From Pseudomonas sp. RGM2987 (GTDB taxonomy: Bacteria; Pseudomonadota; Gammaproteobacteria; Pseudomonadales; Pseudomonadaceae): a stretch of DNA of 64,000 nucleotides. Within the stretch, counting starts at the first letter, position 1. Every line of letters starts with the position of its first letter. Below, in pieces: positions 28,772 through 37,597 of this stretch. The DNA lies in NCBI RefSeq assembly GCF_022952855.1, contig NZ_JALJDX010000212.1, positions 1 through 64,000 on the forward strand, read 5' to 3'. The notes below the pieces were generated by a model, which had not been told where the DNA came from, did not search any database, and was given only the letters and a program-made list of their open reading frames with translations. The position numbers were made by a program, and so were the translations under genes.

Positions 28772-29287
28772 TCAATGGTCGTTCTTTAGATCGTTCTTGA
28801 TCGAAGCGTCCGTCGCGTTGGTCAGCCCCTTGGTGTTGTGGGTGCCTGGCGTCGCAGCGGAAATCGCCGATGCCTTGGTCAGACCACGAGTATCACGATC
28901 CTTGGCGATGGCCGAGGTGAGCGAAGCCTTGCTGGTTCGGTCGGTGCGAGTAGTACCGGTGTGCTTGCCACTCAAGCCATGATCGCGAGTACGGGTGCCG
29001 GCATGGTCGCTGGCCAGCCCCTTGCCGATGCCGCTGGAATCGCCGGACTTGCCGTGGTCCTGGCCTCCACCGAGGCCGCCTCCGATGCCTCCACCGTGAC
29101 CGCCGCCATTGCCGCCACCGTTTCCACCACCATTTCCGCCGCCACCGCCATTGCCGCCCCCACCGCCATTGCCACCGGCGGCGTAGCTCGCCCCAATGGG
29201 CGATAAGTCAGCAGGCAACAAAGGGCTGGCGCCTAGCGCCAGGGCACATAGGGCAACCGCAATAAGGGATTTCTTTTGTTTTGACAT
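28772..29287 (-). CDS. Secreted glycine-rich protein of unknown function
   Basis: A 171-residue protein with a Sec signal peptide (MSKQKKSLIAVALCALALGA...) and cleavage probably near ASYA. A glycine-rich tract with GNGGG and GGGNGG repeats (about residues 38-75) follows, then a polar Thr/Asp/Lys-rich tail with repeated GL-TKA/TNA elements. I do not recognise a catalytic domain. The low-complexity composition suggests an extended periplasmic or extracellular protein. It is monocistronic, with its own terminator, and divergent from ada. The start at 29287 is preferred over 29341. Confidence 0.8.
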   Translation of the reverse strand: MSKQKKSLIAVALCALALGASPLLPADLSPIGASYAAGGNGGGGGNGGGGGNGGGNGGGNGGGHGGGIGGGLGGGQDHGKSGDSSGIGKGLASDHAGTRTRDHGLSGKHTGTTRTDRTSKASLTSAIAKDRDTRGLTKASAISAATPGTHNTKGLTNATDASIKNDLKNDH

Positions 29288-29432
29288 GAAGCCTCCGGAA
29301 CTGCGAATCAACGGGTGTAGCCTTAAGACTTGAAGGTTCAATTTTTGTTCGCCAACACCCGACCAACGCGCAAAAAATTATCTGTCGATTTTCCGGTGGA
29401 GCCCCGCCCGGAGTCGGCTTTATGCTTCCCCC

Positions 29433-30515
29433 ATGAACCTACAAGACTCGCTGCTCCCGCCCCACGCCGAGATGGTCCGCGCCATGCTCGAACGAGACAC
29501 CGCCTACGAGGGGGTGTTCTTCACTGCGGTCAAGACCACCGGTATTTTCTGTCGCCCCAGTTGCACGGCGCGCAAGCCGAAACAGCAGAACGTCGAATTC
29601 TTCGCCCATGCCGATGAAGCCCTGTCGGCCGGCTACCGCGCTTGCCTGCGCTGCAAACCGCTGGATGCCGCCGCCATCGCCCCGGACTGGGTCCAGGCGC
29701 TGCTCAAGGCCGTGGACGCCGAGCCCGAGCAACGCTGGACCGACGCCCTGTTGCTGGAGCAAGGCATCGAACCGCTGAAATTGCGGCGCTGGTTCAAGCA
29801 GCATTTCGGCATGACTTTCCACGCGTACCTGCGCACCCGCCGCCTGGGTATCGCCCTGGGCGGCATCAAGCAAGGCAGCTCCATCGACCACGCGGCATTC
29901 GACTCCGGCTACGAGTCGCTGAGCGGCTTTCGGGACGCCTTCGTAAAATCCTTCCACATCACCCCAGGCCGGGCCGCCCTCAGCGAACCGTTGTTGTTCA
30001 CTCGCTTGACCACGCCCCTGGGGCCGATGCTGGCGATGGCCGAGCAACGCGGGCTGGTACTGCTGGAATTCCTCGACCGCCCGGCCCTGACCCGGGAGAT
30101 CGAAGAGTTGCAGCAGCGCTATGGCTACACCGTCGCCCCGGGGCATAACGCGCATTTGCAGCAGATCGAAACCGAGCTGGCCGATTACTTCGCCGGCAAG
30201 CTCACCGCATTCAGCGTCCCGCTGCACATGCCCGGCAGCGCCTTCGCCGTGCGGGTCTGGGCGCAGCTGCAAGCAATTCCCTATGGCGAAACCCGCAGCT
30301 ACGGCGCCATCGCCAGTGCCCTGGGCAGCCCCGGCGCCAGTCGTGCCGTCGGGCTGGCCAACGGGCAAAATCGCCTGGCGATTGTCATTCCCTGCCATCG
30401 GGTGATCGGTGCCGATGGGTCGCTGACCGGTTATGGTGGCGGGCAACCGCGCAAAGCGTTTTTGTTGCGACTGGAAAAAGCCGCGGTGCAGGTAACGCTG
30501 CCCCTGGCATTTTGA
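29433..30515 (+). CDS. ada: Ada: methylphosphotriester/O6-methylguanine-DNA methyltransferase and regulator
   Basis: Bifunctional adaptive-response protein, 360 residues. The N-terminal zinc domain has Cys 40, 44, 71 and 74 (FCRPSC and CLRC), with Cys40 the expected phosphotriester acceptor. A central AraC-type helix-turn-helix region (residues 85-180) follows. The C-terminal O6-methylguanine methyltransferase has the acceptor Cys321 in IPCHRV. Once methylated it should activate its own promoter and the glycosylase gene that follows with overlap or near overlap. Confidence 0.95.
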   Translation: MNLQDSLLPPHAEMVRAMLERDTAYEGVFFTAVKTTGIFCRPSCTARKPKQQNVEFFAHADEALSAGYRACLRCKPLDAAAIAPDWVQALLKAVDAEPEQRWTDALLLEQGIEPLKLRRWFKQHFGMTFHAYLRTRRLGIALGGIKQGSSIDHAAFDSGYESLSGFRDAFVKSFHITPGRAALSEPLLFTRLTTPLGPMLAMAEQRGLVLLEFLDRPALTREIEELQQRYGYTVAPGHNAHLQQIETELADYFAGKLTAFSVPLHMPGSAFAVRVWAQLQAIPYGETRSYGAIASALGSPGASRAVGLANGQNRLAIVIPCHRVIGADGSLTGYGGGQPRKAFLLRLEKAAVQVTLPLAF

Positions 30516-30538
30516 TCGACCCGCAGAGCGAAAAACCG

Positions 30539-31165
30539 ATGCCCGTGCCGTACCACGATGCCAGTGTCTTCCTGGCAAGCCTCGACGAAGACTGGCGGCG
30601 CCACGTCGAAACGGTCGGCCCCTGCCTGCTACAGCCCAAGCCGGCCCGTGACCCCTATGAGGTGCTGGTGCGCTCCATCGCCTATCAGCAATTGCACGCC
30701 AAGGCCGGCGATGCGATTTTCGGCAGGCTGTTGGCACTGTTTCCCGAGCAGGACTTTCCCAGCCCCGAACAGATCCTGGCGACGGATTTCGAGCGGATGC
30801 GCGGCTGCGGATTCTCCGCCAGCAAGATCGCAACCATCCAGGGCATCGCCCAGGCGGCGCTGGACGGGGTGATACCGGACTACGCCAGCGCGCTGGCCAT
30901 GGAAGATGAGCAATTGATCGAGCGCTTGGTCACCTTGCGCGGGGTCGGCCGCTGGACGGTGGAGATGCTGTTGATCTACAGCCTGGAACGACCGGACATC
31001 CTGCCGGTCGATGATTTTGGCGTACGTGAAGGTTATCGCCGGCTAAAGGGACTGGAACAGCAACCCAGCCGCCGGCAGATGATCGACATCGGCCTGGCCT
31101 GGAGTCCGCATCGGACGGTGGCGGCGTGGTATTTGTGGCGGGTGCCTGGCCGCGGTACCGCGTGA
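30539..31165 (+). CDS. alkA: DNA-3-methyladenine glycosylase II (AlkA-like)
   Basis: Base-excision repair glycosylase of the HhH-GPD superfamily, 208 residues. The helix-hairpin-helix is visible at LVTLRGVGRWTVEMLLI and the catalytic Asp in LPVDDFGVREGYRRL. It lacks the N-terminal domain of E. coli AlkA and so resembles the shorter AlkA2 type. I chose the ATG at 30539 (MPVPYHDAS); a TTG at 30512 would overlap the ada stop as TTGA. Position right after ada supports a shared alkylation-damage operon. Confidence 0.92.
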   Translation: MPVPYHDASVFLASLDEDWRRHVETVGPCLLQPKPARDPYEVLVRSIAYQQLHAKAGDAIFGRLLALFPEQDFPSPEQILATDFERMRGCGFSASKIATIQGIAQAALDGVIPDYASALAMEDEQLIERLVTLRGVGRWTVEMLLIYSLERPDILPVDDFGVREGYRRLKGLEQQPSRRQMIDIGLAWSPHRTVAAWYLWRVPGRGTA

Positions 31166-31207
31166 TCGTTCATTGTGCCCTCTTGCAGGGGTGGCTGTGC
31201 CGGCCTC

Positions 31208-31297
31208 TTCGCGGGCAAGCTCGCTCCCACTGGGTTTTGCGTCAGGCAGAATTCTGTGCCAGTCAGTGGACAGTGTGGGAGCGGGCTTGCTCGCGAA
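31208..31297. repeat. REP pair (TTGCTCGCGA family)
   Basis: Inverted units at each end with a 43-base spacer, between alkA and the GFA gene. Nothing else is evident in this 221-base gap. Confidence 0.9.
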
Positions 31298-31386
31298 GGG
31301 GCCGGTGCTGTCCCAGGTGATTTCACTGACTGCAAACTGGGCGTCCAGGCTCTCCCGAGCCCAACCCTTTCCAACCGGAGGTCCCC

Positions 31387-31875
31387 ATGCACCTCGAAGG
31401 ATCCTGCCACTGCGGCGCGGTGTCGTTCAGCCTCACCAGTGCCCATCCCTACCCTTACCAGCGCTGCTACTGCTCGATCTGTCGCAAGACCCAGGGCGGC
31501 GGCGGTTTTGCGATCAACCTGGGGGGCGATGCCAAAAGCCTGAAAGTGCGCGGCCGCAAGCACATCTCGATCTATCACGCGCGGCTCAAGGCAGAAGGTG
31601 AAAAGCGCGCCCACCGCAGCAGCGCCGAACGGCATTTCTGTTCCCTGTGTGGCTCGGGTTTATGGCTGTTCAGCCCACAATGGCCGGAACTGATCCACCC
31701 TTTTGCCTCAGCCATCGACACGCCGTTGCCCGTGCCGCCGGAACACACTCACCTGATGCTCGGCTCCAAGGCGCCGTGGGTCGAGGTCGAGGCGCATCCG
31801 GGTGACCAACAGTTCGAGGGTTATCCGGAGGAATCCATTGCCCAGTGGCATGAGCGCTTGGGTTTAACAGCTTAG
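31387..31875 (+). CDS. GFA family (glutathione-dependent formaldehyde-activating-like) protein
   Basis: A 162-residue zinc-binding protein of the Gfa/CENP-V fold. The zinc ligands are visible: Cys7 and Cys9 (GSCHCGAV), Cys27, 29 and 32 (CYCSICRK), and a later FCSLCGSG pair. Family members bind glutathione adducts, but most lack proven activity, so the substrate is unknown. The ATG follows CGGAGG at good spacing. Single gene between REP pairs. Confidence 0.92.
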   Translation: MHLEGSCHCGAVSFSLTSAHPYPYQRCYCSICRKTQGGGGFAINLGGDAKSLKVRGRKHISIYHARLKAEGEKRAHRSSAERHFCSLCGSGLWLFSPQWPELIHPFASAIDTPLPVPPEHTHLMLGSKAPWVEVEAHPGDQQFEGYPEESIAQWHERLGLTA

Positions 31876-31900
31876 AGATGCAGCGCGACATAGGGCCCCA

Positions 31901-31991
31901 TCGCGAGCAAGCTCGCTCCCACAGGGGATTGGTGGTGAACACAGAATCTATGAACTACCCAGAACCCATGTGGGAGCGAGCCTGCTCGCGA
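31901..31991. repeat. REP pair (TTGCTCGCGA family)
   Basis: Inverted TCGCGAGCAAGCTCGCTCCC and matching downstream unit with a 45-base spacer, between the convergent GFA and miaE genes. Confidence 0.9.
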
Positions 31992-32011
31992 TAGCGCCAA
32001 TACAGGCACCT

Positions 32012-32617
32012 CTATACCGCAGGCACCCCACTGTGAAACCGAAACTCCACATCCACCGACTCGATCAACTCACGCTCGGCCTCGCGGACCTTGTCGATCA
32101 CCTGGGCGATGTCCTTGGCATCGCCGTACTGGTAGGCCAGTTTCAGGTAACCCTGGAAATGCCGGGCCTCGCTTTTCAGCAGGCCAAAATAGAATTTTCC
32201 CAGTTCTTCGTCCAGATGCGGCACCAGCGCTTCGAAACGCTCGCAACTGCGGGCTTCGATAAAGGCGCCGACCACCAGGGTGTCCACCAGCTTGACCGGT
32301 TCGTGGCTGCGCACCACTTTGCGCAGTCCTGAGGCATAACGCCCGGCGGAAAGCTGGCGCAAGCCGACCTTGCGCTTTTTCATCAGGCGCATGACCTGCT
32401 CGTGATGCACCAGTTCTTCCCGGGCCAGGCGCGACATCATGTTGATCAGGTCGACATGGGAATGGTACTTGGCGATCAGGCTCAGGGCGGTGCTGGCGGC
32501 CTTGAACTCGCAGTTCTTGTGGTCGATCAGCAGCGTTTCCTGGTCGGCCAGCGCGGCCTGGACCCAGGCATCCGGGGTGCGGCAGCCAAGGAACTCATGG
32601 ATTTCGGGAAGGATCAT
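32012..32617 (-). CDS. miaE: tRNA-(ms2io6A) hydroxylase MiaE
   Basis: Oxygen-dependent diiron enzyme that hydroxylates the isopentenyl group of ms2i6A at tRNA position 37. The 201 residues form a ferritin-like bundle. Iron ligands are visible in the CEFKAA segment, in REELVHHEQ (residues 66-74) and in later EARSCERFE and KSEARHFQGY helices. The frame starts with a GTG at 32626, but MILPEIHEFLGC at 32617 matches the family. It is divergent from the universal stress gene. Confidence 0.93.
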   Translation of the reverse strand: MILPEIHEFLGCRTPDAWVQAALADQETLLIDHKNCEFKAASTALSLIAKYHSHVDLINMMSRLAREELVHHEQVMRLMKKRKVGLRQLSAGRYASGLRKVVRSHEPVKLVDTLVVGAFIEARSCERFEALVPHLDEELGKFYFGLLKSEARHFQGYLKLAYQYGDAKDIAQVIDKVREAERELIESVDVEFRFHSGVPAV

Positions 32618-32693
32618 CGGGCTCACGGTAAAAGGTAATCGAGCGAAGGGCGCCGATTATACCGGCCTACCCCGAGACCACCAGCCACCGCTG

Positions 32694-32707
32694 TTGATAT
32701 GCATCAA
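32694..32707 (+). promoter_or_regulatory. ANR/FNR-type binding site
   Basis: TTGATATGCATCAA is a perfect TTGAT-N4-ATCAA box. It lies 100 bases before the universal stress gene, a class of genes known to be activated by ANR at low oxygen in Pseudomonas. A site centred 41.5 bases before transcription start would place the start near 32742. Confidence 0.85.
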
Positions 32708-32793
32708 GTCGACGACTCCTGCACAACAACTAGACTGCCCATAGCAACTATAGTTGAGCAACGCCATGCCTCTTATTGATGGAGACGCCGATC

Positions 32794-33657
32794 ATGCAAG
32801 CCATTCGCAGCATTCTGGTGGTCATCGAGCCCGAACATTCGGAAAGTCTGGCGCTCAAGCGCGCCAAGCTGATCGCCGGGGTGACCCAGGCCCACCTGCA
32901 CCTGCTGGTGTGCGACAAGCGGCATGACCATGCCAGCCTGCTCAGCGTGCTCAAAGGCGCGCTGCAAGCCGATGGCTACAGCGTGACCACCGAGCAGGCC
33001 TGGAACGAAAGCCTGTACGAAACCATCATCGACGTGCAGCAGGCCGAAGGCTGTGGCCTGGTGATCAAGCAGCACTTCCCCGACAGCCCGTTGAAAAAAG
33101 CCCTGCTGACGCCGAGCGACTGGAAACTGTTGCGCCATTGCCCGACCCCGGTGCTGCTGGTAAAGACCGCCGGTTCGTGGAGAGACCGGGTGATCCTGGC
33201 AGCGGTCGATGTCGGCAACGCCGACGGCGAGCACCGCCACTTGCACAACACCATCATCGACCACGGCTACGACATCGCCAGCCTGGCAAAAGCCCATCTT
33301 CACGTGATCAGCGCCCATCCCTCGCCGATGCTGTCGGCGGCCGACCCGACGTTCCAGCTCAAGGAAACCATCGAGGCCCGCTACCGCGAACAGTGCCGGG
33401 CGTTCCAGGCCGAATTCGACATCGATGACCAGCACCTGCACATCGAAGAGGGCCCGGCGGACGTGCTGATTCCGTTCATGGCCAACAAGCTGCACGCGGC
33501 AGTGACGGTGATCGGCACGGTGGCGCGCTCGGGGTTGTCAGGGGTCTTGATCGGCAATACCGCCGAAGCGGTGCTCGATACGTTGGAAAGCGACGTGCTG
33601 GTGCTCAAGCCCCAGGAGGTCGAGGATCATCTGGTGGAGCTGGCGGTGAAGGAATAA
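32794..33657 (+). CDS. Universal stress protein, tandem UspA domains
   Basis: Cytoplasmic stress protein with two UspA domains of about 145 residues each (287 in total). The first (SILVVIEPE...) ends with a degenerate core. The second carries a nucleotide-loop-like segment GTVARSGLSGVLIGNTAEAVL near the C-terminus. The ATG at 32794 (MQAIRSIL) has GGAG at good spacing; a TTG at 32776 is in frame. The perfect ANR box upstream indicates induction by oxygen limitation. Confidence 0.94.
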   Translation: MQAIRSILVVIEPEHSESLALKRAKLIAGVTQAHLHLLVCDKRHDHASLLSVLKGALQADGYSVTTEQAWNESLYETIIDVQQAEGCGLVIKQHFPDSPLKKALLTPSDWKLLRHCPTPVLLVKTAGSWRDRVILAAVDVGNADGEHRHLHNTIIDHGYDIASLAKAHLHVISAHPSPMLSAADPTFQLKETIEARYREQCRAFQAEFDIDDQHLHIEEGPADVLIPFMANKLHAAVTVIGTVARSGLSGVLIGNTAEAVLDTLESDVLVLKPQEVEDHLVELAVKE

Positions 33658-33671
33658 AGCGAATTCGCTTT

Positions 33672-33798
33672 TGTGGCGAGGAAGCTTGCTCCCGCTGGGT
33701 TGCGAAGCGACCCTCGCTCTTGATCTTAAGAAATATCTGGTCCTGAAAAATCCAGGCGACTGCTGCGCAGCCGAGCGGGAGCAAGCTCCCTCGCCACA
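33672..33798. repeat. REP pair (GGGAGCTTGCTCCC family)
   Basis: Inverted units about 90 bases apart between the convergent stress gene and DUF1289 gene. The left unit has a base change (GAGGAAGCTT). Confidence 0.9.
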
Positions 33799-33825
33799 AA
33801 AGCTCCTTGGCACAAATGGCCGGGG

Positions 33826-34296
33826 TCAGCCGCCGATCGCATCCTTCAGGAACCCCGGTGCGATGTAGCGCTGGTAATGCGCTTCAGACAGGAGGAAAAA
33901 TTCCCGATCAATGGCATCGCGCAGGTCCGGCAGTTCCCAGTCGCGAAATTCCGGCAGCAGCACCATGCCGTAGGCTTCCAGGTTGTTGATCACCCGCGCG
34001 CCCCGGGCAATCAGCTGATAGGCCCAGCAATATTCCGATTGATGCGGCACGAAGCGAATCTTGCGTGTTTCCAGTTGCTGGCGCAGCAGGCCAGGGTCGA
34101 AAACCTCGAGCTTGGCCTCCATCACCTGCACCAACAGCTGCTCCAGCCGCATCCATACCGCCCGCTTCTCCTCCTCGTTGTAGCCGTTCCAGTGAATCAC
34201 TTCATGGTGGAACCGCTTGCAGCCACGGCACACCAGGTCACCGTAGACAGTGGAGCACAGGCCGACGCAGGGGGTCTTGATAAGCTGGTTGGGCAT
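33826..34296 (-). CDS. DUF1289 domain protein
   Basis: A 156-residue protein with an N-terminal DUF1289 module: PCVGLCSTV..LVCRGCKRFHHEVIHW, with four Cys residues that probably bind metal. The rest is helical and of unknown function (REFFLLSEAHYQRYIAPGF near the end). The start MPNQLIKTP at 34296 is preferred over 34314. It is divergent from acnB. Confidence 0.87.
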   Translation of the reverse strand: MPNQLIKTPCVGLCSTVYGDLVCRGCKRFHHEVIHWNGYNEEEKRAVWMRLEQLLVQVMEAKLEVFDPGLLRQQLETRKIRFVPHQSEYCWAYQLIARGARVINNLEAYGMVLLPEFRDWELPDLRDAIDREFFLLSEAHYQRYIAPGFLKDAIGG

Positions 34297-34382
34297 GAGA
34301 AAAAACGCACACAAAAGCGAGACAGGCCAGCATGTTAGCCCTTTGTCTAAGATTGATCACCCCTCAAACTGGAGAGCCCAAC

Positions 34383-34411
34383 TTACCTTTAATTTTTTTT
34401 TCCCGTAGAAT
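34383..34411 (+). promoter_or_regulatory. Candidate sigma-70 promoter of acnB
   Basis: TTACCT and TAGAAT separated by 17 bases, preceding the folded leader. The -10 matches five of six consensus bases; the -35 is weaker. Transcription from here would give a 5' leader of about 286 nucleotides. Confidence 0.4.
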
Positions 34412-34442
34412 CAGCCAGCCTTTTAAGGCGCCAATGTCCGTT

Positions 34443-34582
34443 AGAAGCTGTTTTCAAAGCGTCACGAGCACAGTCGTTCCTTCAGAGCGGTGTTGGCGAA
34501 GGGTCTTTCCAGCGGGGAAAGCCTGACGCCAACCCTCATCAGCTCCCCGTTCTGCAGGCGTAAAACTTTGAAAGCAGCTTCT
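34443..34582 (+). ncRNA. Candidate structured leader RNA of acnB
   Basis: A nested hairpin is directly visible. P1 is 17 base pairs with one G-U (34443-34459 with 34566-34582). P2 is 8 pairs (34483-34490 with 34547-34554). P3 is 7 pairs (34492-34498 with 34527-34533). P4 is formed by CTTTCC with GGAAAG plus a GG/CC extension (34502-34510 with 34516-34523) and has a five-base loop. No T-run follows, so it is not a simple terminator. It ends 121 bases before the acnB GTG. I do not recognise the RNA family; a cis-regulatory role is inference. Confidence 0.6.
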
Positions 34583-34703
34583 GTGAGGAACTCCGGGAAC
34601 CCTGGCCTGGTGGCTCAAAAAGCCTCCGAAGCGCATGGGTACCGTGAGTTTCTGGATGAGCGTCCCGGACACCCATTTGGGACCACTGATGAGGGTAATA
34701 ACT

Positions 34704-37304
34704 GTGCTTGAAGCCTACCGCAAACATATCGAAGAGCGCGCAGCACTGGGTATCGTTCCCCAGCCGCTCAACGCCGAACAAACCGCAGGCCTGGTCGAGC
34801 TGCTGAAAAATCCTCCGGCTGGCGAAGAAGCTTTCCTCGTTGACCTGATCACCAATCGCGTCCCGCCTGGAGTCGACGAAGCCGCCTACGTCAAGGCCGG
34901 TTTCCTGTCCGCCCTGGCCAAGGGCCAGGCCCAATCCCCTCTGCTGGACAAGAAGCGCGCCGTCGAACTGCTCGGCACCATGCAGGGCGGCTACAACATC
35001 GTGACCCTGGTGGAACTGCTGGACGACGCCGAGCTGGCGCCAGTGGCCGCACAGGAACTCAAGCACACCCTGCTGATGTTCGACGCCTTCCACGACGTGG
35101 CTGAAAAAGCCAAGAACGGCAACACCCACGCCCAGGCCGTGCTGCAATCCTGGGCCGATGGCGAGTGGTTCAAGAAGCGCCCGGTGCTGGCCGACAAGAT
35201 CAGCCTGCGCGTGTTCAAGGTCACCGGCGAAACCAACACCGACGACCTGTCCCCGGCGCCAGACGCCTGGTCGCGTCCTGATATCCCGCTGCACGCCCTG
35301 GCCATGCTGAAAATGGCCCGTGACGGCATCGTTCCGGACGAGCAAGGCAAGACCGGCCCGATGAAACAGATCGAAGAAATGCGCGGCCAGGGCTTCCCGA
35401 TCGCCTACGTCGGTGACGTGGTCGGTACCGGTTCCTCGCGTAAATCGGCGACCAACTCGGTCCTGTGGTTCTTCGGCGACGACATCCCGTACGTACCGAA
35501 CAAGCGTGCCGGCGGTTTCTGCTTCGGCAGCAAGATCGCGCCGATCTTCTACAACACCATGGAAGACGCCGGCGCCCTGCCGATCGAATTCGATGTGTCG
35601 AACATGAACATGGGCGACGTGATCGACCTGTACCCGCATGCAGGCAAGGTCTGCAAGCACGGTACCGACGAAGTCATCACCACCTTCGAAATGAAGACCC
35701 CGGTGCTGCTGGACGAAGTCCGTGCCGGCGGTCGTATCCCGCTGATCATCGGCCGTGGCCTGACCGAGAAGGCCCGTGCCGAACTCGGCCTGCCACCGTT
35801 CGACCTGTTCAAGAAGCCTGAAGCACCGGCTGAAAGCACCAAGGGCTACACCCTGGCGCAGAAAATGGTCGGCAAGGCTTGCGGCGTGAAGGGCGTACGC
35901 CCAGGCACCTACTGCGAACCGAAGATGACCACCGTCGGCTCCCAGGACACCACTGGCCCGATGACTCGCGATGAACTCAAGGACCTGGCGTGCCTGGGCT
36001 TCTCCGCTGATCTGGTGATGCAGTCCTTCTGCCACACCGCGGCGTATCCAAAGCCAATCGACGTGACCACCCACCACACCCTGCCCGACTTCATCATGAC
36101 CCGCGGCGGCGTGTCCCTGCGTCCGGGCGACGGCATCATCCACAGCTGGCTGAACCGCATGCTGCTGCCGGACACCGTGGGCACCGGTGGTGACTCGCAC
36201 ACCCGCTTCCCGATGGGCATCTCGTTCCCGGCCGGTTCCGGCCTGGTGGCCTTCGCCGCCGCCACCGGTGTCATGCCGCTGGACATGCCGGAATCGATCC
36301 TGGTGCGCTTCAAAGGCAAGATGAAACCTGGTATCACCCTGCGTGACCTGGTGCATGCCATTCCTTACTTCGCCATCCAGAAGGGCTTGCTGACTGTCGA
36401 GAAGAAGGGCAAGAAAAACGCCTTCTCCGGCCGCATCCTGGAAATCGAAGGCCTGGAAGGCCTGACGCTGGAACAGGCTTTCGAGCTGTCCGACGCGTCG
36501 GCCGAACGTTCGGCTGCCGGTTGCACCATCAAGCTGTCGAAAGAGTCGATCACCGAGTACCTGCAGTCCAACATCACCCTGTTGCGCTGGATGATCGGCG
36601 AAGGCTACGGCGATGCCCGTACCCTGGAGCGTCGTGCCCAAGCGATGGAAGCCTGGATCGCCAACCCTGAGCTGATGGAAGCCGATGCCGACGCCGAATA
36701 CGCAGAAGTCATCGAAATCGATCTGGCCGACATCAGCGAGCCGGTGCTCTGCGCGCCGAACGACCCGGACGACGCTCGCCTGCTCTCCAGCGTGGCTGGC
36801 GAGAAGATCGACGAAGTGTTCATCGGTTCGTGCATGACCAACATCGGTCACTTCCGCGCCGCCGGCAAGCTGCTGGATCAGGTCAAGGGCCAGCTGCCAA
36901 CCCGCCTGTGGCTGTCGCCGCCGACCAAGATGGACGCCCACCAGTTGACCGAAGAAGGCTACTACGGCATCTACGGCAAGGCCGGTGCACGGATGGAAAT
37001 GCCAGGCTGCTCGCTGTGCATGGGTAACCAGGCACGCGTCGAGCCGAACTCCACCGTGGTGTCGACTTCGACCCGTAACTTCCCGAACCGTCTGGGTGAC
37101 GGCGCGAACGTCTACCTGGCCTCGGCCGAGCTGGCGTCCGTCGCGTCCATCCTGGGTCGCCTGCCGACCGTCGAGGAGTACATGGAATACGCCGGCAAGA
37201 TCGACAGCATGGCAGCGGACGTCTACCGCTACCTGAGCTTCGACCAGATCGCCGAGTTCCGTGAAGCGGCTGCAAACGCCAACATCCCGGTCGTCCAAGC
37301 CTAA
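34704..37304 (+). CDS. acnB: Aconitate hydratase B
   Basis: TCA-cycle isomerisation of citrate to isocitrate; some homologues also act as 2-methylaconitate hydratases or bind RNA when iron is lacking. The 866 residues match the AcnB length. The N-terminal HEAT-like domain, the swivel domain ([17 protein letters not shown]) and the [4Fe-4S] ligands (one in [10 protein letters not shown], two in CSLCMGNQ) are visible. I use the GTG at 34704 ([12 protein letters not shown]) because GAGGG lies at good distance and family proteins start there. ATGs at 34635 and 34689 are in frame. Confidence 0.96.
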   Translation: MLEAYRKHIEERAALGIVPQPLNAEQTAGLVELLKNPPAGEEAFLVDLITNRVPPGVDEAAYVKAGFLSALAKGQAQSPLLDKKRAVELLGTMQGGYNIVTLVELLDDAELAPVAAQELKHTLLMFDAFHDVAEKAKNGNTHAQAVLQSWADGEWFKKRPVLADKISLRVFKVTGETNTDDLSPAPDAWSRPDIPLHALAMLKMARDGIVPDEQGKTGPMKQIEEMRGQGFPIAYVGDVVGTGSSRKSATNSVLWFFGDDIPYVPNKRAGGFCFGSKIAPIFYNTMEDAGALPIEFDVSNMNMGDVIDLYPHAGKVCKHGTDEVITTFEMKTPVLLDEVRAGGRIPLIIGRGLTEKARAELGLPPFDLFKKPEAPAESTKGYTLAQKMVGKACGVKGVRPGTYCEPKMTTVGSQDTTGPMTRDELKDLACLGFSADLVMQSFCHTAAYPKPIDVTTHHTLPDFIMTRGGVSLRPGDGIIHSWLNRMLLPDTVGTGGDSHTRFPMGISFPAGSGLVAFAAATGVMPLDMPESILVRFKGKMKPGITLRDLVHAIPYFAIQKGLLTVEKKGKKNAFSGRILEIEGLEGLTLEQAFELSDASAERSAAGCTIKLSKESITEYLQSNITLLRWMIGEGYGDARTLERRAQAMEAWIANPELMEADADAEYAEVIEIDLADISEPVLCAPNDPDDARLLSSVAGEKIDEVFIGSCMTNIGHFRAAGKLLDQVKGQLPTRLWLSPPTKMDAHQLTEEGYYGIYGKAGARMEMPGCSLCMGNQARVEPNSTVVSTSTRNFPNRLGDGANVYLASAELASVASILGRLPTVEEYMEYAGKIDSMAADVYRYLSFDQIAEFREAAANANIPVVQA

Positions 37305-37321
37305 GGTTTCGACGCCCGACT

Positions 37322-37358
37322 AAAAACGCCGCCCTTCTTGCGAGGGACGGCGTTTTTT
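37322..37358 (+). terminator. Rho-independent terminator of acnB
   Basis: AAAACGCCGCCC pairs with GGGACGGCGTTTT around a nine-base loop, followed by a seven-T run. It begins 18 bases after the acnB stop. Confidence 0.92.
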
Positions 37359-37394
37359 TGTGCCTGCCGTTTAGCTGGCAGCCGAAGCATCGCT

Positions 37395-37554
37395 TTCGCG
37401 AGCAAGCCCGCTCCCACAGAGGGGATTTGTGGCGAACACCAAACCCGGTACACCCGAGAACCCATGTGGGAGCGGGCTTGCTCGCGAAGACGGCTGCACA
37501 TCCAAAATCGATGCAAACTGATCCACCGCTTTCGCGAGCAAGCCCGCTCCCACA
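37395..37554. repeat. REP cluster of three units (TTGCTCGCGA family)
   Basis: Units at 37395-37418, 37465-37488 and 37531-37554 in alternating orientation. The flanking phrase GGGGATTTGTGGCGA occurs after the first and third units, showing that a unit plus its flank was duplicated. Confidence 0.9.
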
Positions 37555-37597
37555 GGGGATTTGTGGCGAGCAGCAGGCCGGGTACACCCAGACTCGG

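Noticed and set aside
34539..37298. 919-residue open frame antisense to acnB
   Set aside because: It mirrors acnB codon for codon and has no family resemblance; long antisense frames are expected in GC-rich DNA where the third codon position is mostly G or C.
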